A DNA stretch of 64,000 bases, from assembly GCA_963833655.1 (NCBI GenBank), contig CAWHYL010000007.1, positions 496,001 through 560,000 on the forward strand, written 5' to 3'. Shown one piece after another: positions 9,358 through 17,618 of this stretch. Position 1 is the stretch's first letter, and each line of letters begins with the position of its first letter. The notes beneath the pieces are model-generated. The model worked only from the letters and a program-made list of their open reading frames with translations. It did no database searches and was not told the origin of the DNA. Source of the stretch: 3-1-20CM-4-69-9 sp963833655 (GTDB lineage Bacteria; Actinomycetota; Thermoleophilia; Gaiellales; Gaiellaceae). A program made the position numbers and the translations under genes.

Positions 9358-9376
9358 GGGAACCTGTTAGGTTCCC
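9358..9376 (+). promoter_or_regulatory. Inverted repeat in nuo leader
   Basis: A perfect 8-bp inverted repeat (gggaacct, 3-nt loop, aggttccc) lies 24 bp before the nuoA start, inside the 159-bp erpA-nuoA divergent region. It could be a repressor operator or an RNA hairpin in the nuo leader. No T-run follows. Confidence 0.4.
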
Positions 9377-9399
9377 CTCCGCTCGACGGGGAGGAACGC

Positions 9400-9762
9400 G
9401 TGCTCGACAACTGGCTGCCGTTCCTGATCTACGCGATCTTCGCGTTGGTCATTCCCGCATCGATGATGTGGTTCTCGTTCGTGTTCGCGACCCGCCCGCA
9501 CCGGCGGATGCGCGCACGCGAGGTTCCGTTCGAGTCGGGCGTATCGGCCGGCGCCCCGAGAGAGCAACGCTTCACGATCAGCTTCTACCTGACGGCGATG
9601 CTCTTCATCGTCTTCGACATCGAGATCGTGTTCCTGTATCCGCTCGCGGTGATCCTGCATCAGCTGGCCTGGTTCGGTTTCCTCGAGTTCCTCTTCTTCG
9701 TCGTGATCCTCGTGGTCGCGTACGTCTACATCTGGCGGAAGGGAGCCCTCGAGTGGCAATAG
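9400..9762 (+). CDS. nuoA: NADH-quinone oxidoreductase subunit A
   Basis: Small membrane subunit of complex I, 120 aa, with three transmembrane helices: LPFLIYAIFALVIPASMMWF, then FYLTAMLFIVFDIEIVFLYP, then FLEFLFFVVILVVAYVYIW. The FESG motif near 45 and the acidic FDIEIVF helix are diagnostic and help shape the quinone cavity. GTG 9400 is chosen because a GGGGAGGA SD lies 4-6 nt ahead; an in-frame ATG at 9340 would add a non-homologous leader. First gene of the operon; overlaps nuoB by 10 nt. Confidence 0.95.
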   Translation: MLDNWLPFLIYAIFALVIPASMMWFSFVFATRPHRRMRAREVPFESGVSAGAPREQRFTISFYLTAMLFIVFDIEIVFLYPLAVILHQLAWFGFLEFLFFVVILVVAYVYIWRKGALEWQ

Positions 9763-10334
9763 AGAAAGGCCGTCTCGCCGACTACGGCCTCCAGTCGGAG
9801 CGCGTCATGTGGCCGGACAAGGGGCCCGGCGTCTTCGAGCGCGAGGTCGAGGCGATGGAGCGCGCCGTCGGGCTGACGACCGTGGAGAAGGCGGTCGCCT
9901 GGGCGCAGACGAAGTCGATGTGGCCGGACACCTTCGGGCTCGCGTGCTGCGCGATCGAGATGATGTCGATCGTCTCGTCGCGCTACGACATCGCACGCTT
10001 CGGCATGGAGGCGTTCCGGTCGTCGCCGCGCCAGGCGGACCTGCTGATCGTCTCGGGGCGGGTCGTGCACAAGATGGCGGCGCCGCTGCGCCAGGTGTAC
10101 GACCAGATGCTCGAGCCGAAGTGGGTGATCGCGATGGGCGCGTGCGCCAGCTCCGGCGGGATGTTCAACAACTACACGACGCTGCAGGGCGTGGACAAGA
10201 TCGTCGCGGTCGACATCCACGTGCCCGGTTGCCCGCCGCGCCCGGAGGCGCTCATTGAGGGCATCGTCCGGCTGCACGAGAAGATCCTGGCCGGCGTGCC
10301 GCCGGCGTACGAGCTGCGCGGAGTCGCCTCCTGA
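9753..10334 (+). CDS. nuoB: NADH-quinone oxidoreductase subunit B
   Basis: Peripheral-arm subunit holding the terminal [4Fe-4S] cluster N2 next to quinone. The 193-aa protein carries the ligands as adjacent Cys in GLACCAIEMM, Cys in MGACASSGGMFNNY and Cys in HVPGCPPRPEALIE. GTG 9753 starts within the nuoA stop region and has a GGAAGGGAG SD 7 nt upstream, implying translational coupling. Complex I context is complete downstream. Confidence 0.96.
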   Translation: MAIEKGRLADYGLQSERVMWPDKGPGVFEREVEAMERAVGLTTVEKAVAWAQTKSMWPDTFGLACCAIEMMSIVSSRYDIARFGMEAFRSSPRQADLLIVSGRVVHKMAAPLRQVYDQMLEPKWVIAMGACASSGGMFNNYTTLQGVDKIVAVDIHVPGCPPRPEALIEGIVRLHEKILAGVPPAYELRGVAS

Positions 10335-10876
10335 ACTTCAACCGCGTCCCCGGCCTGGTCGAAGCGCGGGAGGCCCACGGTGAGACGACCCTCGTCGTCG
10401 ATACGCCCCGGCTGCCGGAGGCGGCGCTCTACGTCCGCGACGAGCTCGGGTTCAACTTCCTCTCCGACGTCTCGGGCGCGGACTACCTCTCCTGGGGGCG
10501 CACCGCCGTGTCCGGCTACATCGGCACGCCCGGAGGCCGTGACCTCAACAAGCCGATGACGCAGGGCTACCAGCGGCTCCCGGCGCCGAAGCCGAAGCGC
10601 TTCTCGGTCAGCTACCACCTGCTCGCGCTCGGGCCGAGCCGTGCGCGCATTCGGCTGCAGGTCTGGGTCGACGACGACGAGGAGGTTCCGACGGTCGTGC
10701 CGGTCTGGCCGACCGCCGACTGGCACGAGCGCGAGGCCTGGGACATGCTCGGGATCCGGTTCAGCGGCCACCCGAACCAGGCACGCATCCTGATGCCGGA
10801 GGACTGGGAGGGGTTCCCGCTGCGCAAGGACTACCCGATCGGCGGCGAGCCCGTCCGCTTCAGCGGAGAGGAATAG
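10331..10876 (+). CDS. nuoC: NADH-quinone oxidoreductase subunit C
   Basis: 30-kDa-type subunit of the connecting module, 181 aa. The conserved end is present: WHEREAWDMLGIRFSGHPNQ, then RILMPEDWEGFPLRKDYP. No ATG, GTG or TTG lies in the right place. The frame has GTG at 10508, which would delete the family N-terminal domain (LRDELGFNFL-type sequence at about 33-45). The only fitting start is CTG 10331, overlapping the nuoB stop as CTGA with a GCGGAG SD about 8 nt upstream. The CTG start is inferred, not proven. Confidence 0.88.
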   Translation: MNFNRVPGLVEAREAHGETTLVVDTPRLPEAALYVRDELGFNFLSDVSGADYLSWGRTAVSGYIGTPGGRDLNKPMTQGYQRLPAPKPKRFSVSYHLLALGPSRARIRLQVWVDDDEEVPTVVPVWPTADWHEREAWDMLGIRFSGHPNQARILMPEDWEGFPLRKDYPIGGEPVRFSGEE

Positions 10877-12139
10877 ATGGCGATCGCGCCCGAACGGCCG
10901 CAGATCTACGAGGGCTCGCGAATCCCCTCGCCGATCCCGACAGTGCTGCTCGTCCCTGAGGCGCTCCGTGGGACGGACGACATCATGACCGTCAACTTCG
11001 GCCCGAACCATCCGTCGACGCACGGCGTCCTGCGTCTCGTCGTCGATCTCGACGGCGAGAGCGTCGTCGGGCTCGCGGCCGTGATCGGCTACCTGCACAC
11101 CGGCTTCGAGAAGAACATGGAGCAGAAGACGTGGTGGAAGGCGATCACGTACCCGGAGCGGATCGACTACCTCTCCTTCCAGTACAACGAGCTCGTCTTC
11201 GTCCTCGCGATCGAGAAGCTGCTCGGGATCGAAGTCCCGGAGCGGGCCACGTGGATGCGAATGCTGCTGTGCGAGCTCACACGGATCCACTCGCATCTCG
11301 TGTGGCTCGGCACGGCCGCGCTCGAGCTCGGGGCGATCTCGATGTTCTGGTACTGCTTCCGTGAGCGCGACCGGATCCTCGACCTGTTCGAGCTGGTCGG
11401 CGGCGCCCGCATGCACACGCGGTACTTCCAGGCGGGCGGCCTGGCCGAAGACGTCCCGCCCGGCTTCTTCGACGAGTGCGCGACGTTCGTCCGCGACATG
11501 CCGAAGGCGATCGACGACTACGAGGCGCTCGTCAACCGCAGCCAGATCTGGATCGAGCGGACGGAAGGCCTCGGTTTGCTGTCTGCCGACGACGCGATCG
11601 CACTCGGCCAGTCGGGGCCGGTGCTGCGCGGCTCCGGCGTCGACTGGGACCTGCGGCGTGACCAGCCGTACCTCGCGTACGACCGGGTCGACTTCCGCGT
11701 CCCGGTCTATCCCCAGGGCGACGTCTATGCGCGCTACCGCGTCCGCATGGAGGAGATGCGCGAATCGGTGCGGATCGTCGACCAGGCGCTGCGCCGGATG
11801 CCCGGCGGGCCCTGGATCGCCGACGACCGCAAGGTCGTGCTGCCGCCCCGGGCGGAGCTGCACACCTCGATGGAGTCGCTCATCCACCACTTCAAGATCG
11901 TCACCGAGGGCTATCGCGTTCCGGAGGGCGAGGTGTACGTGACCGTCGAGTCGCCGCGCGGTGAGCTCGGCTGCTACGTCGTCTCCGACGGTGGGCCGAA
12001 GCCCTGGCGCGTGAAGTTCCGCGCGCCGTCCTTCGTCGCGCTGCAGGCGACCGCGACGTGCATGAGAGACGCGCTCGTCGCCGACCTGATCGCGATCGTG
12101 GGCTCGCTCGACACGGTGATGGGCGAGGTGGACAGATGA
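10877..12139 (+). CDS. nuoD: NADH-quinone oxidoreductase subunit D
   Basis: 49-kDa-type subunit lining the quinone site, 420 aa. Signatures are TVNFGPNHPSTHGVLRLVVD near 38 (with the quinone-contact His), GYLHTGFEKNMEQKT near 75, and a C-terminal ESPRGELGCYVVSDGG. ATG 10877 directly follows the nuoC stop and has a GGAGAGG SD. An N-terminal extension of about 35 residues precedes the conserved core, longer than in many bacteria. Confidence 0.96.
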   Translation: MAIAPERPQIYEGSRIPSPIPTVLLVPEALRGTDDIMTVNFGPNHPSTHGVLRLVVDLDGESVVGLAAVIGYLHTGFEKNMEQKTWWKAITYPERIDYLSFQYNELVFVLAIEKLLGIEVPERATWMRMLLCELTRIHSHLVWLGTAALELGAISMFWYCFRERDRILDLFELVGGARMHTRYFQAGGLAEDVPPGFFDECATFVRDMPKAIDDYEALVNRSQIWIERTEGLGLLSADDAIALGQSGPVLRGSGVDWDLRRDQPYLAYDRVDFRVPVYPQGDVYARYRVRMEEMRESVRIVDQALRRMPGGPWIADDRKVVLPPRAELHTSMESLIHHFKIVTEGYRVPEGEVYVTVESPRGELGCYVVSDGGPKPWRVKFRAPSFVALQATATCMRDALVADLIAIVGSLDTVMGEVDR

Positions 12140-12149
12140 TTACCGCAAG

Positions 12150-12164
12150 AAGTGCTGCGCACTT
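12150..12164 (+). other. Small hairpin in nuoD-nuoE gap
   Basis: A perfect 6-bp stem (aagtgc, loop tgc, gcactt) followed by TTT lies 10 bp after nuoD in the only sizeable gap of the operon. It may weakly attenuate or protect mRNA ends; it is too weak to be a firm terminator. Confidence 0.35.
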
Positions 12165-12209
12165 TTCGCGGCGGAGGGTATGTCCCTTCGCTTCGCTCGG
12201 GAGACTCCG

Positions 12210-12224
12210 TCCGCCTTCGGCGGA
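12210..12224 (+). promoter_or_regulatory. Hairpin overlapping nuoE ribosome binding site
   Basis: tccgcc and ggcgga form a perfect 6-bp stem with a 3-nt loop. The right arm covers the first half of the nuoE SD (GGAGGA, 12222-12227). Folding would hinder ribosome access, so this may set nuoE translation relative to its neighbours. Structure seen; regulation inferred. Confidence 0.35.
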
Positions 12225-12233
12225 GGAATGTTC

Positions 12234-12698
12234 GTGAACTTCCAACACGACGTCCAGAAGCTCAGGGACACGTACCCCGACTGGCATTCGGCGATGCTGC
12301 CGGCGCTCCGCGAGGCACAAGAGAAGCACGGCTATCTCTCGCCCGAGGCGTTGCGAGAATGCGCCGACGCGCTCGGGACGACACCGGCCGCATGCGAGGC
12401 GGTTGCCTCGTTCTACGACATGTTCCATCTCGCACCCGTCGGGCGGCACATGGTCGAGGTGTGCACGAACGTCTCGTGCGCGCTGGTCGGTGCGCAGCAG
12501 GTGTTGGAGGCGTTCGAGGAGGAGCTCGGCGTCGAGGCAGGCGAGACCTCCGCCGATGGCTTCGCCACGCTGCGCCCGATCGAGTGCCTCGGCGGCTGCG
12601 GGTGGGCGACGATCGTTTCCATCGACCACCACTACCGCACTCACGTGAAGCCGGAGGACGTCCCGAAGATCGTGCAGGAGCTGCGCGATGGCGCCTGA
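12234..12698 (+). CDS. nuoE: NADH-quinone oxidoreductase subunit E
   Basis: 24-kDa-type thioredoxin-fold subunit with [2Fe-2S] cluster N1a, 154 aa. The four ligands are visible as C-T-N-V-S-C near 75 and C-L-G-G-C near 115. The start is decided by the SD: GGAGGA ends at 12227, too close to ATG 12228 but 6 nt from GTG 12234, giving VNFQHDVQKL. The frame also extends to 12180 through low-complexity sequence without family similarity. It is separated from nuoD by 94 bp and overlaps nuoF by 11 nt. Confidence 0.92.
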   Translation: MNFQHDVQKLRDTYPDWHSAMLPALREAQEKHGYLSPEALRECADALGTTPAACEAVASFYDMFHLAPVGRHMVEVCTNVSCALVGAQQVLEAFEEELGVEAGETSADGFATLRPIECLGGCGWATIVSIDHHYRTHVKPEDVPKIVQELRDGA

Positions 12699-14010
12699 GC
12701 TCGTTCTCGCGCACGGGCGCGACCGCGACCTGACGAAGCTCGCGGAGTACGAGGCGGTCGGCGGCTACCAGGCGCTCGCGAAGGCGCGCGCGCTGACGCC
12801 GCAGGCGGTGATCGACGAGGTGCAGGCGTCGGAGCTGCGGGGCCGTGGAGGAGCCTTCTTCCCCACCGGCCGCAAGTGGGCGTTCATCCCGAAGCCCGAC
12901 CAGAACCCGAACCCGCACTACCTCGTCGTCAACGCGGACGAGTCCGAGCCGGGGAGCTTCAAGGACAACGAGATCATGGCGACGGTCCCGCACCGGTTCA
13001 TCGAGGGCTGCCTGATCACGGCGCACGCGGTCGAGGCGTCGCGCGTGTTCGTCTACATCCGCGGCGAGTACACGGGGCCGTACGAGGTCCTCGTCGCCGC
13101 GCTCGAGGAGCTGCATTCGCGCGACGAGATCCTCGGCGGCGTGACGATCGTCCTGCACCGAGGCGCGGGCGCGTACATCTGCGGCGAGGAGACCGCCCTG
13201 CTCGAGTCGCTCGAGGGGAAGCGCGGCCAGCCGCGGACGAAGCCGCCGTTCCCCGCGATCGAGGGCCTCTACAGCTCGCCGACCGTCGTGAACAACGTCG
13301 AGACGATGGCGACGATCCCGCCGATCATCGAGCTCGGCAGCGCAGAGTACGCGAAGCTCGGCGTCCCCGACTCGCGGGGCACGCGCGTCGTGTCCATCTC
13401 CGGCCACGTCGAGCGCCCGGGCAACTACGAGATCGAGAACGGGACGAGCATGCGCTCGCTCATCTACGATCTCGGCGGCGGCATCGCCGGCGGACGGGCG
13501 CTGAAGGCGGTCATCCCCGGCGGATCGTCGACGGTGATCCTCCGGTACGACGAGATCGACGTCGGCTACGACTTCAACTCACTGCTCGCGCTGAAGACGG
13601 CAATGGGCTCCGCCGGCGTCGTCGTGCTCGACGACCGCTGCTGCATGGTGCAGCTCGGCATCCGCATCTCGGAGTTCTACGAGCACGAGTCGTGCGGGAA
13701 GTGCACGCCGTGCCGCGAAGGGACGCGCTGGATGACGCAGATCCTGCGGCGGCTCGAGGCGGGCGACGCCGACCAGGGCGAGCTCGACCTGCTGCTGTCG
13801 GTCTGCGACCGGATCAACGGCAAGTGCCTGTGCCCGCTCGGCGAGACGGCGGCGATCGCCGTCGCGAGCTACGTCGACAAGTTCCGCGGCGAGTTCCAGC
13901 AGCACATCGACGAGAGCGGCTGCCCGTTCGGCGACTCGTCGCCGCTGCACAACGTGCTCGCGCCCGTGGCCATACGCACGCACTCTCCGGTCGCGGTGAT
14001 CCCCGCGTGA
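12688..14010 (+). CDS. nuoF: NADH-quinone oxidoreductase subunit F
   Basis: NADH-oxidising subunit with FMN and [4Fe-4S] cluster N3, 440 aa. Seen are the nucleotide-binding LRGRGGAFFPTGRKW near 50, YICGEETALLESLEGKRG near 165, and Cys ligands in SCGKCTPCREG near 345 with the fourth in the CLCPLG stretch near 390. ATG 12688 overlaps nuoE by 11 nt with AGGAG upstream. The Phe in GGAFFP replaces the common Gly of GGAGFP, a conservative family variation. Confidence 0.96.
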   Translation: MAPELVLAHGRDRDLTKLAEYEAVGGYQALAKARALTPQAVIDEVQASELRGRGGAFFPTGRKWAFIPKPDQNPNPHYLVVNADESEPGSFKDNEIMATVPHRFIEGCLITAHAVEASRVFVYIRGEYTGPYEVLVAALEELHSRDEILGGVTIVLHRGAGAYICGEETALLESLEGKRGQPRTKPPFPAIEGLYSSPTVVNNVETMATIPPIIELGSAEYAKLGVPDSRGTRVVSISGHVERPGNYEIENGTSMRSLIYDLGGGIAGGRALKAVIPGGSSTVILRYDEIDVGYDFNSLLALKTAMGSAGVVVLDDRCCMVQLGIRISEFYEHESCGKCTPCREGTRWMTQILRRLEAGDADQGELDLLLSVCDRINGKCLCPLGETAAIAVASYVDKFRGEFQQHIDESGCPFGDSSPLHNVLAPVAIRTHSPVAVIPA

Positions 14011-16130
14011 GCGCGCCGCAAACGGTCAAGCTGACGATCGACGGCGTCGAGGTCGAGGTCCCGAAGGGGACGGGGCTCGTCGAGGCAGCGCTCGCGGCGG
14101 GCATCGAGATTCCCGTGTTCTGTTACGAGCCGCGGCTCGGCCCGCCCGTCGGCGCGTGCCGCATGTGCCTCTGCGAGATCACACCGGGGCCGCCGAAGCC
14201 GCAGGCGGCCTGCACGCTGCAGGCGGCCGACGGGATGGTCGTGAAGACCGCGCTCACGTCGGCGATTGCCGCCGAGGCGCAGCACGCGACGCTCGAGTTC
14301 ATCCTCGTCAACCACCCGCTCGACTGCCCCGTCTGCGACAAGGGCGGCGAGTGCCCGCTGCAGGACCTGACATTCCGCTACGGGCCCGGCAACACGCGGA
14401 TGACGTTCCCGAAGCGGACGTTCGACAAGCCGATCCCGATCTCACCGCTGATCGCGCTCGACCGCGAGCGCTGCATCCTCTGCTACCGCTGCACCCGCTT
14501 CAGCGAGCAGGTCGCCGAGGACGGCCAGCTCGTCGCCGTGAACCGCGGTTCCGAGACGCAGATCGCGACGTTCGAGGACGACCCCTACCGGGCGCCGTTC
14601 AGCGGCAACGTGATCGAGCTGTGCCCGGTCGGCGCGCTCACGTCGACGACCTACCGCTTCGAGGCGCGCCCGTGGGAGATCCAGGACGTCCCGACCGTGT
14701 GCGGGCTGTGCCCCGTCGGGTGCAACGTCCATGCGACGACGCGCGAAGGCAAGGTGAAGCGGATCCTCTCGCGCAACCATCCCGACGTCGACGGCGGCTG
14801 GCTCTGCGACAAGGGCCGCTTCGCGTACGCGCACGTCCGCGCCGAGGACCGGCTGCTCGACCCGCTGCTGCGGGTCAGGCGCCGCGGCTTCGAGGAGGTC
14901 TCGTGGGAGCGCGCGCTCGACGAGGCGGAGCGAATGCTCCGCGAGGCCGAGGGCCGCATCGTGACGGCGCTCTCGGGGTCGGAGACGATCGAGCAGGCGT
15001 ACGCGCTCGCGAAGCTCCTGCGCGGCGGCCTCGGCTCGCATGTCGCGATGCTGCCGGAGGAGGTCTCGAACGCGCTCGACGGCTTCCGGGTGCCGCTCTC
15101 GGCCATCGGCGACGCGAAGACGATCGCAGTGCTCGGCGACGCTCCGGTCGTCGAGCGTGCCCCGATCGTCGACCTCTGGATCAGGCGGGCCAGGCGCAAC
15201 GGCGCCCGCGTGGTGGACGAGGCCGAGGGAGCGGACATCCTCATCTGGTGCGGGCCCGACGGCGACGGCGGCGCGCGCGTCGCGGCCCTTGCCCAGCAGG
15301 TGGGCGCGAGCGGCGCCTTCTACCTGCCGGAGACCGCGAACGCCCGCGGCGTCTCGGACGCGTGGGCCGCCGCCGCCGACGCCGAGGCGACGAACCCCGA
15401 CCCGATCGGTCTGCTGATCGTGTCCGGCGACGAGGCCGCGGCCAACGCCGACGTCCGAGCCATCGCCGAGGGCGCCGAGCGGGTGCTCGTGATCTCGATG
15501 TTCCACGGACTCGCCGCGGGTTGGGCCGACCTGGTCCTTCCCGGGACGAGCTACCTCGAGCGCGACGGCACGTACGTCAACCTCGAGGGCCGGGTTCAAC
15601 GCCTGCGCCGCGCGGTGATCCCGCCCGCGCCGGACGAGCTCGCATGGATCTCGCAGCTCGCCGAACGCTTCGGCATCGACGTCTCGCCGTATCCGTCGGT
15701 TGTCTTCGAGGAGGTCTCGGCGATCGCCTTCGGCGGCATCCCGTTCGGGGTGGTGGGTGAGCATGCCGAGTTGCCGTCGGCTGCAGCGGATGCTGCGGCG
15801 GCTGTGAAAAGCGAAGGGCTGGGGTCAGGCACCGGAGGTGCCAGACCCGGCCCTGGGATGCGGCTCGTGCGCTACCGCGCGCTCTTCTCCGGCCCTGCCG
15901 TCGAGCGGACACCGGAGCTGCAGTTCCAGCGGCCGCTCGCGGAGGTCGAGCTGTCGGCGGAGGACGCGAACGCGCGCCACATCCGCCCGGGGGACGAGGT
16001 GACCGTCCGCTCGAACGGGACATCCGTGACGCTGCGCGCGCGGCTCAACAGCGACCTCCGCGCAGGCGTCGTCCGCATCGCGGAGGAGCACGCCGGCGAC
16101 CTGCAGTCGAACGTGGGGCTGAGCACGTGA
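14007..16130 (+). CDS. nuoG: NADH-quinone oxidoreductase subunit G
   Basis: 75-kDa-type Fe-S subunit, 707 aa. In order: a [2Fe-2S] ferredoxin domain (Cys in VFCYEPRLG and GACRMCLCE), the H-x3-C-x2-C-x5-C site HPLDCPVCDKGGEC, a [4Fe-4S] site CILCYRCTRF, CGLCPVGCN, then a molybdopterin-oxidoreductase-like domain without cofactor signs. GTG 14007 overlaps the nuoF stop as GTGA. Residues 600-614 (VKSEGLGSGTGGARP) are encoded by a palindromic repeat copy that keeps the frame; they lie in a low-complexity Ala/Gly linker before the C-terminal beta domain. Confidence 0.95.
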   Translation: MSAPQTVKLTIDGVEVEVPKGTGLVEAALAAGIEIPVFCYEPRLGPPVGACRMCLCEITPGPPKPQAACTLQAADGMVVKTALTSAIAAEAQHATLEFILVNHPLDCPVCDKGGECPLQDLTFRYGPGNTRMTFPKRTFDKPIPISPLIALDRERCILCYRCTRFSEQVAEDGQLVAVNRGSETQIATFEDDPYRAPFSGNVIELCPVGALTSTTYRFEARPWEIQDVPTVCGLCPVGCNVHATTREGKVKRILSRNHPDVDGGWLCDKGRFAYAHVRAEDRLLDPLLRVRRRGFEEVSWERALDEAERMLREAEGRIVTALSGSETIEQAYALAKLLRGGLGSHVAMLPEEVSNALDGFRVPLSAIGDAKTIAVLGDAPVVERAPIVDLWIRRARRNGARVVDEAEGADILIWCGPDGDGGARVAALAQQVGASGAFYLPETANARGVSDAWAAAADAEATNPDPIGLLIVSGDEAAANADVRAIAEGAERVLVISMFHGLAAGWADLVLPGTSYLERDGTYVNLEGRVQRLRRAVIPPAPDELAWISQLAERFGIDVSPYPSVVFEEVSAIAFGGIPFGVVGEHAELPSAAADAAAAVKSEGLGSGTGGARPGPGMRLVRYRALFSGPAVERTPELQFQRPLAEVELSAEDANARHIRPGDEVTVRSNGTSVTLRARLNSDLRAGVVRIAEEHAGDLQSNVGLST
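15804..15849 (+). repeat. REP-like palindromic repeat, copy A, inside nuoG
   Basis: A 46-nt unit: a 17-nt lead (GTGAAAAGCGAAGGGCT), then a 13-nt arm, 3-nt loop and 13-nt arm with an internal A-A mismatch. It aligns without gaps to copy B at 25865-25910, 36 of 46 identical by hand count, with compensatory changes inside the stem. Being in frame it adds 15 residues to NuoG. It resembles REP elements mobilised by RAYT transposases; no transposase is present here. Confidence 0.75.
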
Positions 16131-17119
16131 ACAACGGCGAGCCCTGGTGGATCTCGCTGCTCAAGGCCGCGATCCTCGTCAACCTCGTGATGCTGGCGTT
16201 CGCGTACACCACGTGGCTCGAGCGCAAGCTGCTCGGTCGCATGCAGAACCGCTACGGGCCGAACCGCGCGGGGCCGTTCGGGCTGCTGCAGCCGATCGCC
16301 GACCTGATCAAGCTGATCCGCAAGGAGAGTTTCTTCCCCGTGGCGGCGCGCGACGGGATCTACATCCTCGCGCCGGTGATCTCGCTGTTCACCGCCCTTG
16401 CAGCCTTCGCCGTCATCCCGTTCGGGGCGGGCTGGCAGGTCTCCCATTACCACATCAACGGCGAGATGGCCAACGTCTCGATCGGGCTGATCCTGATCTT
16501 CGCGCTCGGCTCGATCGGCGTCTACGGCGCAATCATCGGCGGCTGGGCATCCGAGTCGAAGTACTCGCTGCTCGGGTCGATGCGGACGTGCGCGCAGCTC
16601 GTCTCGTACGAGGTGTCGCTGGCGCTCTCCGTGCTCGGCGTCGTGATGATGGGCCAGTCGCTCAATCTCCCGGCCATCGTCAACAAGCAGGGCGCGACGA
16701 TCTGGTTCTTCATCCCGCAGCTCGCGGGGATGCTCGTCTTCTTCTTCGCGGTGATCGCGGAGACTGCGCGCCCGCCGTTCGACCTGCCGGAGGCCGACAC
16801 CGAGCTCGTCGCCGGCTACCACACCGAGTACGGCGGCATGCGCTGGGGCCTGTTCCAGACGGCCGAGTACATCAACATGATCACGCTGTCGGCGCTTGCG
16901 GTGACGCTCTTCTTCGCCGGGTGGCACGGGCCGTATGCGCCGCTCGGCCCACTGTGGTTCCTCCTCAAGGTGTTCGTGCTGGTCTCGGTCTTCATCTGGA
17001 TCCGCGCGTCGGTCCCGCGGCTGCGATACGACCAGCTGATGAGCTTCGGCTGGAAGGTGCTGCTGCCGGTCGCGACGATCAACGCCGTCATCACGGCGCT
17101 CCTGGTGGTCTGGATCTGA
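16127..17119 (+). CDS. nuoH: NADH-quinone oxidoreductase subunit H
   Basis: Membrane subunit joining the peripheral and proton-pumping arms, 330 aa, with about eight transmembrane helices. Diagnostic segments are the quinone-site loop AYTTWLERKLLGRMQNRYGP (residues 24-43), EYFDSE-equivalent ESKYSLLGSMR, and ETARPPFDLPEADTELVAGY near 210. GTG 16127 overlaps the nuoG stop (GTGA). Confidence 0.97.
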   Translation: MNNGEPWWISLLKAAILVNLVMLAFAYTTWLERKLLGRMQNRYGPNRAGPFGLLQPIADLIKLIRKESFFPVAARDGIYILAPVISLFTALAAFAVIPFGAGWQVSHYHINGEMANVSIGLILIFALGSIGVYGAIIGGWASESKYSLLGSMRTCAQLVSYEVSLALSVLGVVMMGQSLNLPAIVNKQGATIWFFIPQLAGMLVFFFAVIAETARPPFDLPEADTELVAGYHTEYGGMRWGLFQTAEYINMITLSALAVTLFFAGWHGPYAPLGPLWFLLKVFVLVSVFIWIRASVPRLRYDQLMSFGWKVLLPVATINAVITALLVVWI

Positions 17120-17120
17120 G

Positions 17121-17618
17121 ATGAGCCCGCAGCCGCTGGACACCGTCAAAGGCTTCGCCGTCACGTTCCGGCAGCTCTTCAAGAAGCCGATCACGCAGCA
17201 GTACCCGGAATACAAGCGCCCGGTCTACCCGCGCTTCCGCGGCCGCCACCGGCTGCACCGCCACGAGAACGGGCTCGAGAAGTGCGTCGGCTGCTCGCTG
17301 TGTGCCGCCGCCTGTCCCGCCGACTGCATCCGCGTCGTCGCGGCGGAGAACACCTCTGACAACCGCGTCTCCGCCGGCGAGCGCTACGCGCGCATCTACG
17401 AGATCAACATGAGCCGCTGCATCTTCTGCGGCTACTGCGAGCTCGCGTGCCCGTTCGACGCGATCACGCTCGGCAACGAGTTCGAGCTGTCGGAGTACTC
17501 GCGCGACGACCTCGTCTACACGAAGGACATGCTGCTGGCCGAGCCGATCAAACGCGTGCCGACTCAGGATCCGAGCCTCTACGACACGCCGATCCCGTAC
17601 TACAAGGAGCACAGCTAG
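17121..17618 (+). CDS. nuoI: NADH-quinone oxidoreductase subunit I
   Basis: Ferredoxin-like subunit with two [4Fe-4S] clusters (N6a, N6b), 165 aa. Both motifs are intact: KCVGCSLCAAACP near 55 and RCIFCGYCELACP near 100. An N-terminal amphipathic helix (VTFRQLFKKPITQQYPE) precedes them. The ATG lies one nucleotide after the nuoH stop. Confidence 0.97.
   Translation: MSPQPLDTVKGFAVTFRQLFKKPITQQYPEYKRPVYPRFRGRHRLHRHENGLEKCVGCSLCAAACPADCIRVVAAENTSDNRVSAGERYARIYEINMSRCIFCGYCELACPFDAITLGNEFELSEYSRDDLVYTKDMLLAEPIKRVPTQDPSLYDTPIPYYKEHS

Noticed and set aside
12228..12233. ATG 12228 as the nuoE start
   Set aside because: The SD GGAGGA ends at the base before it; GTG 12234 has proper 6-nt spacing.
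14156..15760. Long open frames overlapping nuoG on both strands (for example 14442-15764 minus)
   Set aside because: Shadow frames with Arg/Pro/Ala-rich composition and no motifs; the nuoG frame has the Fe-S ligands.
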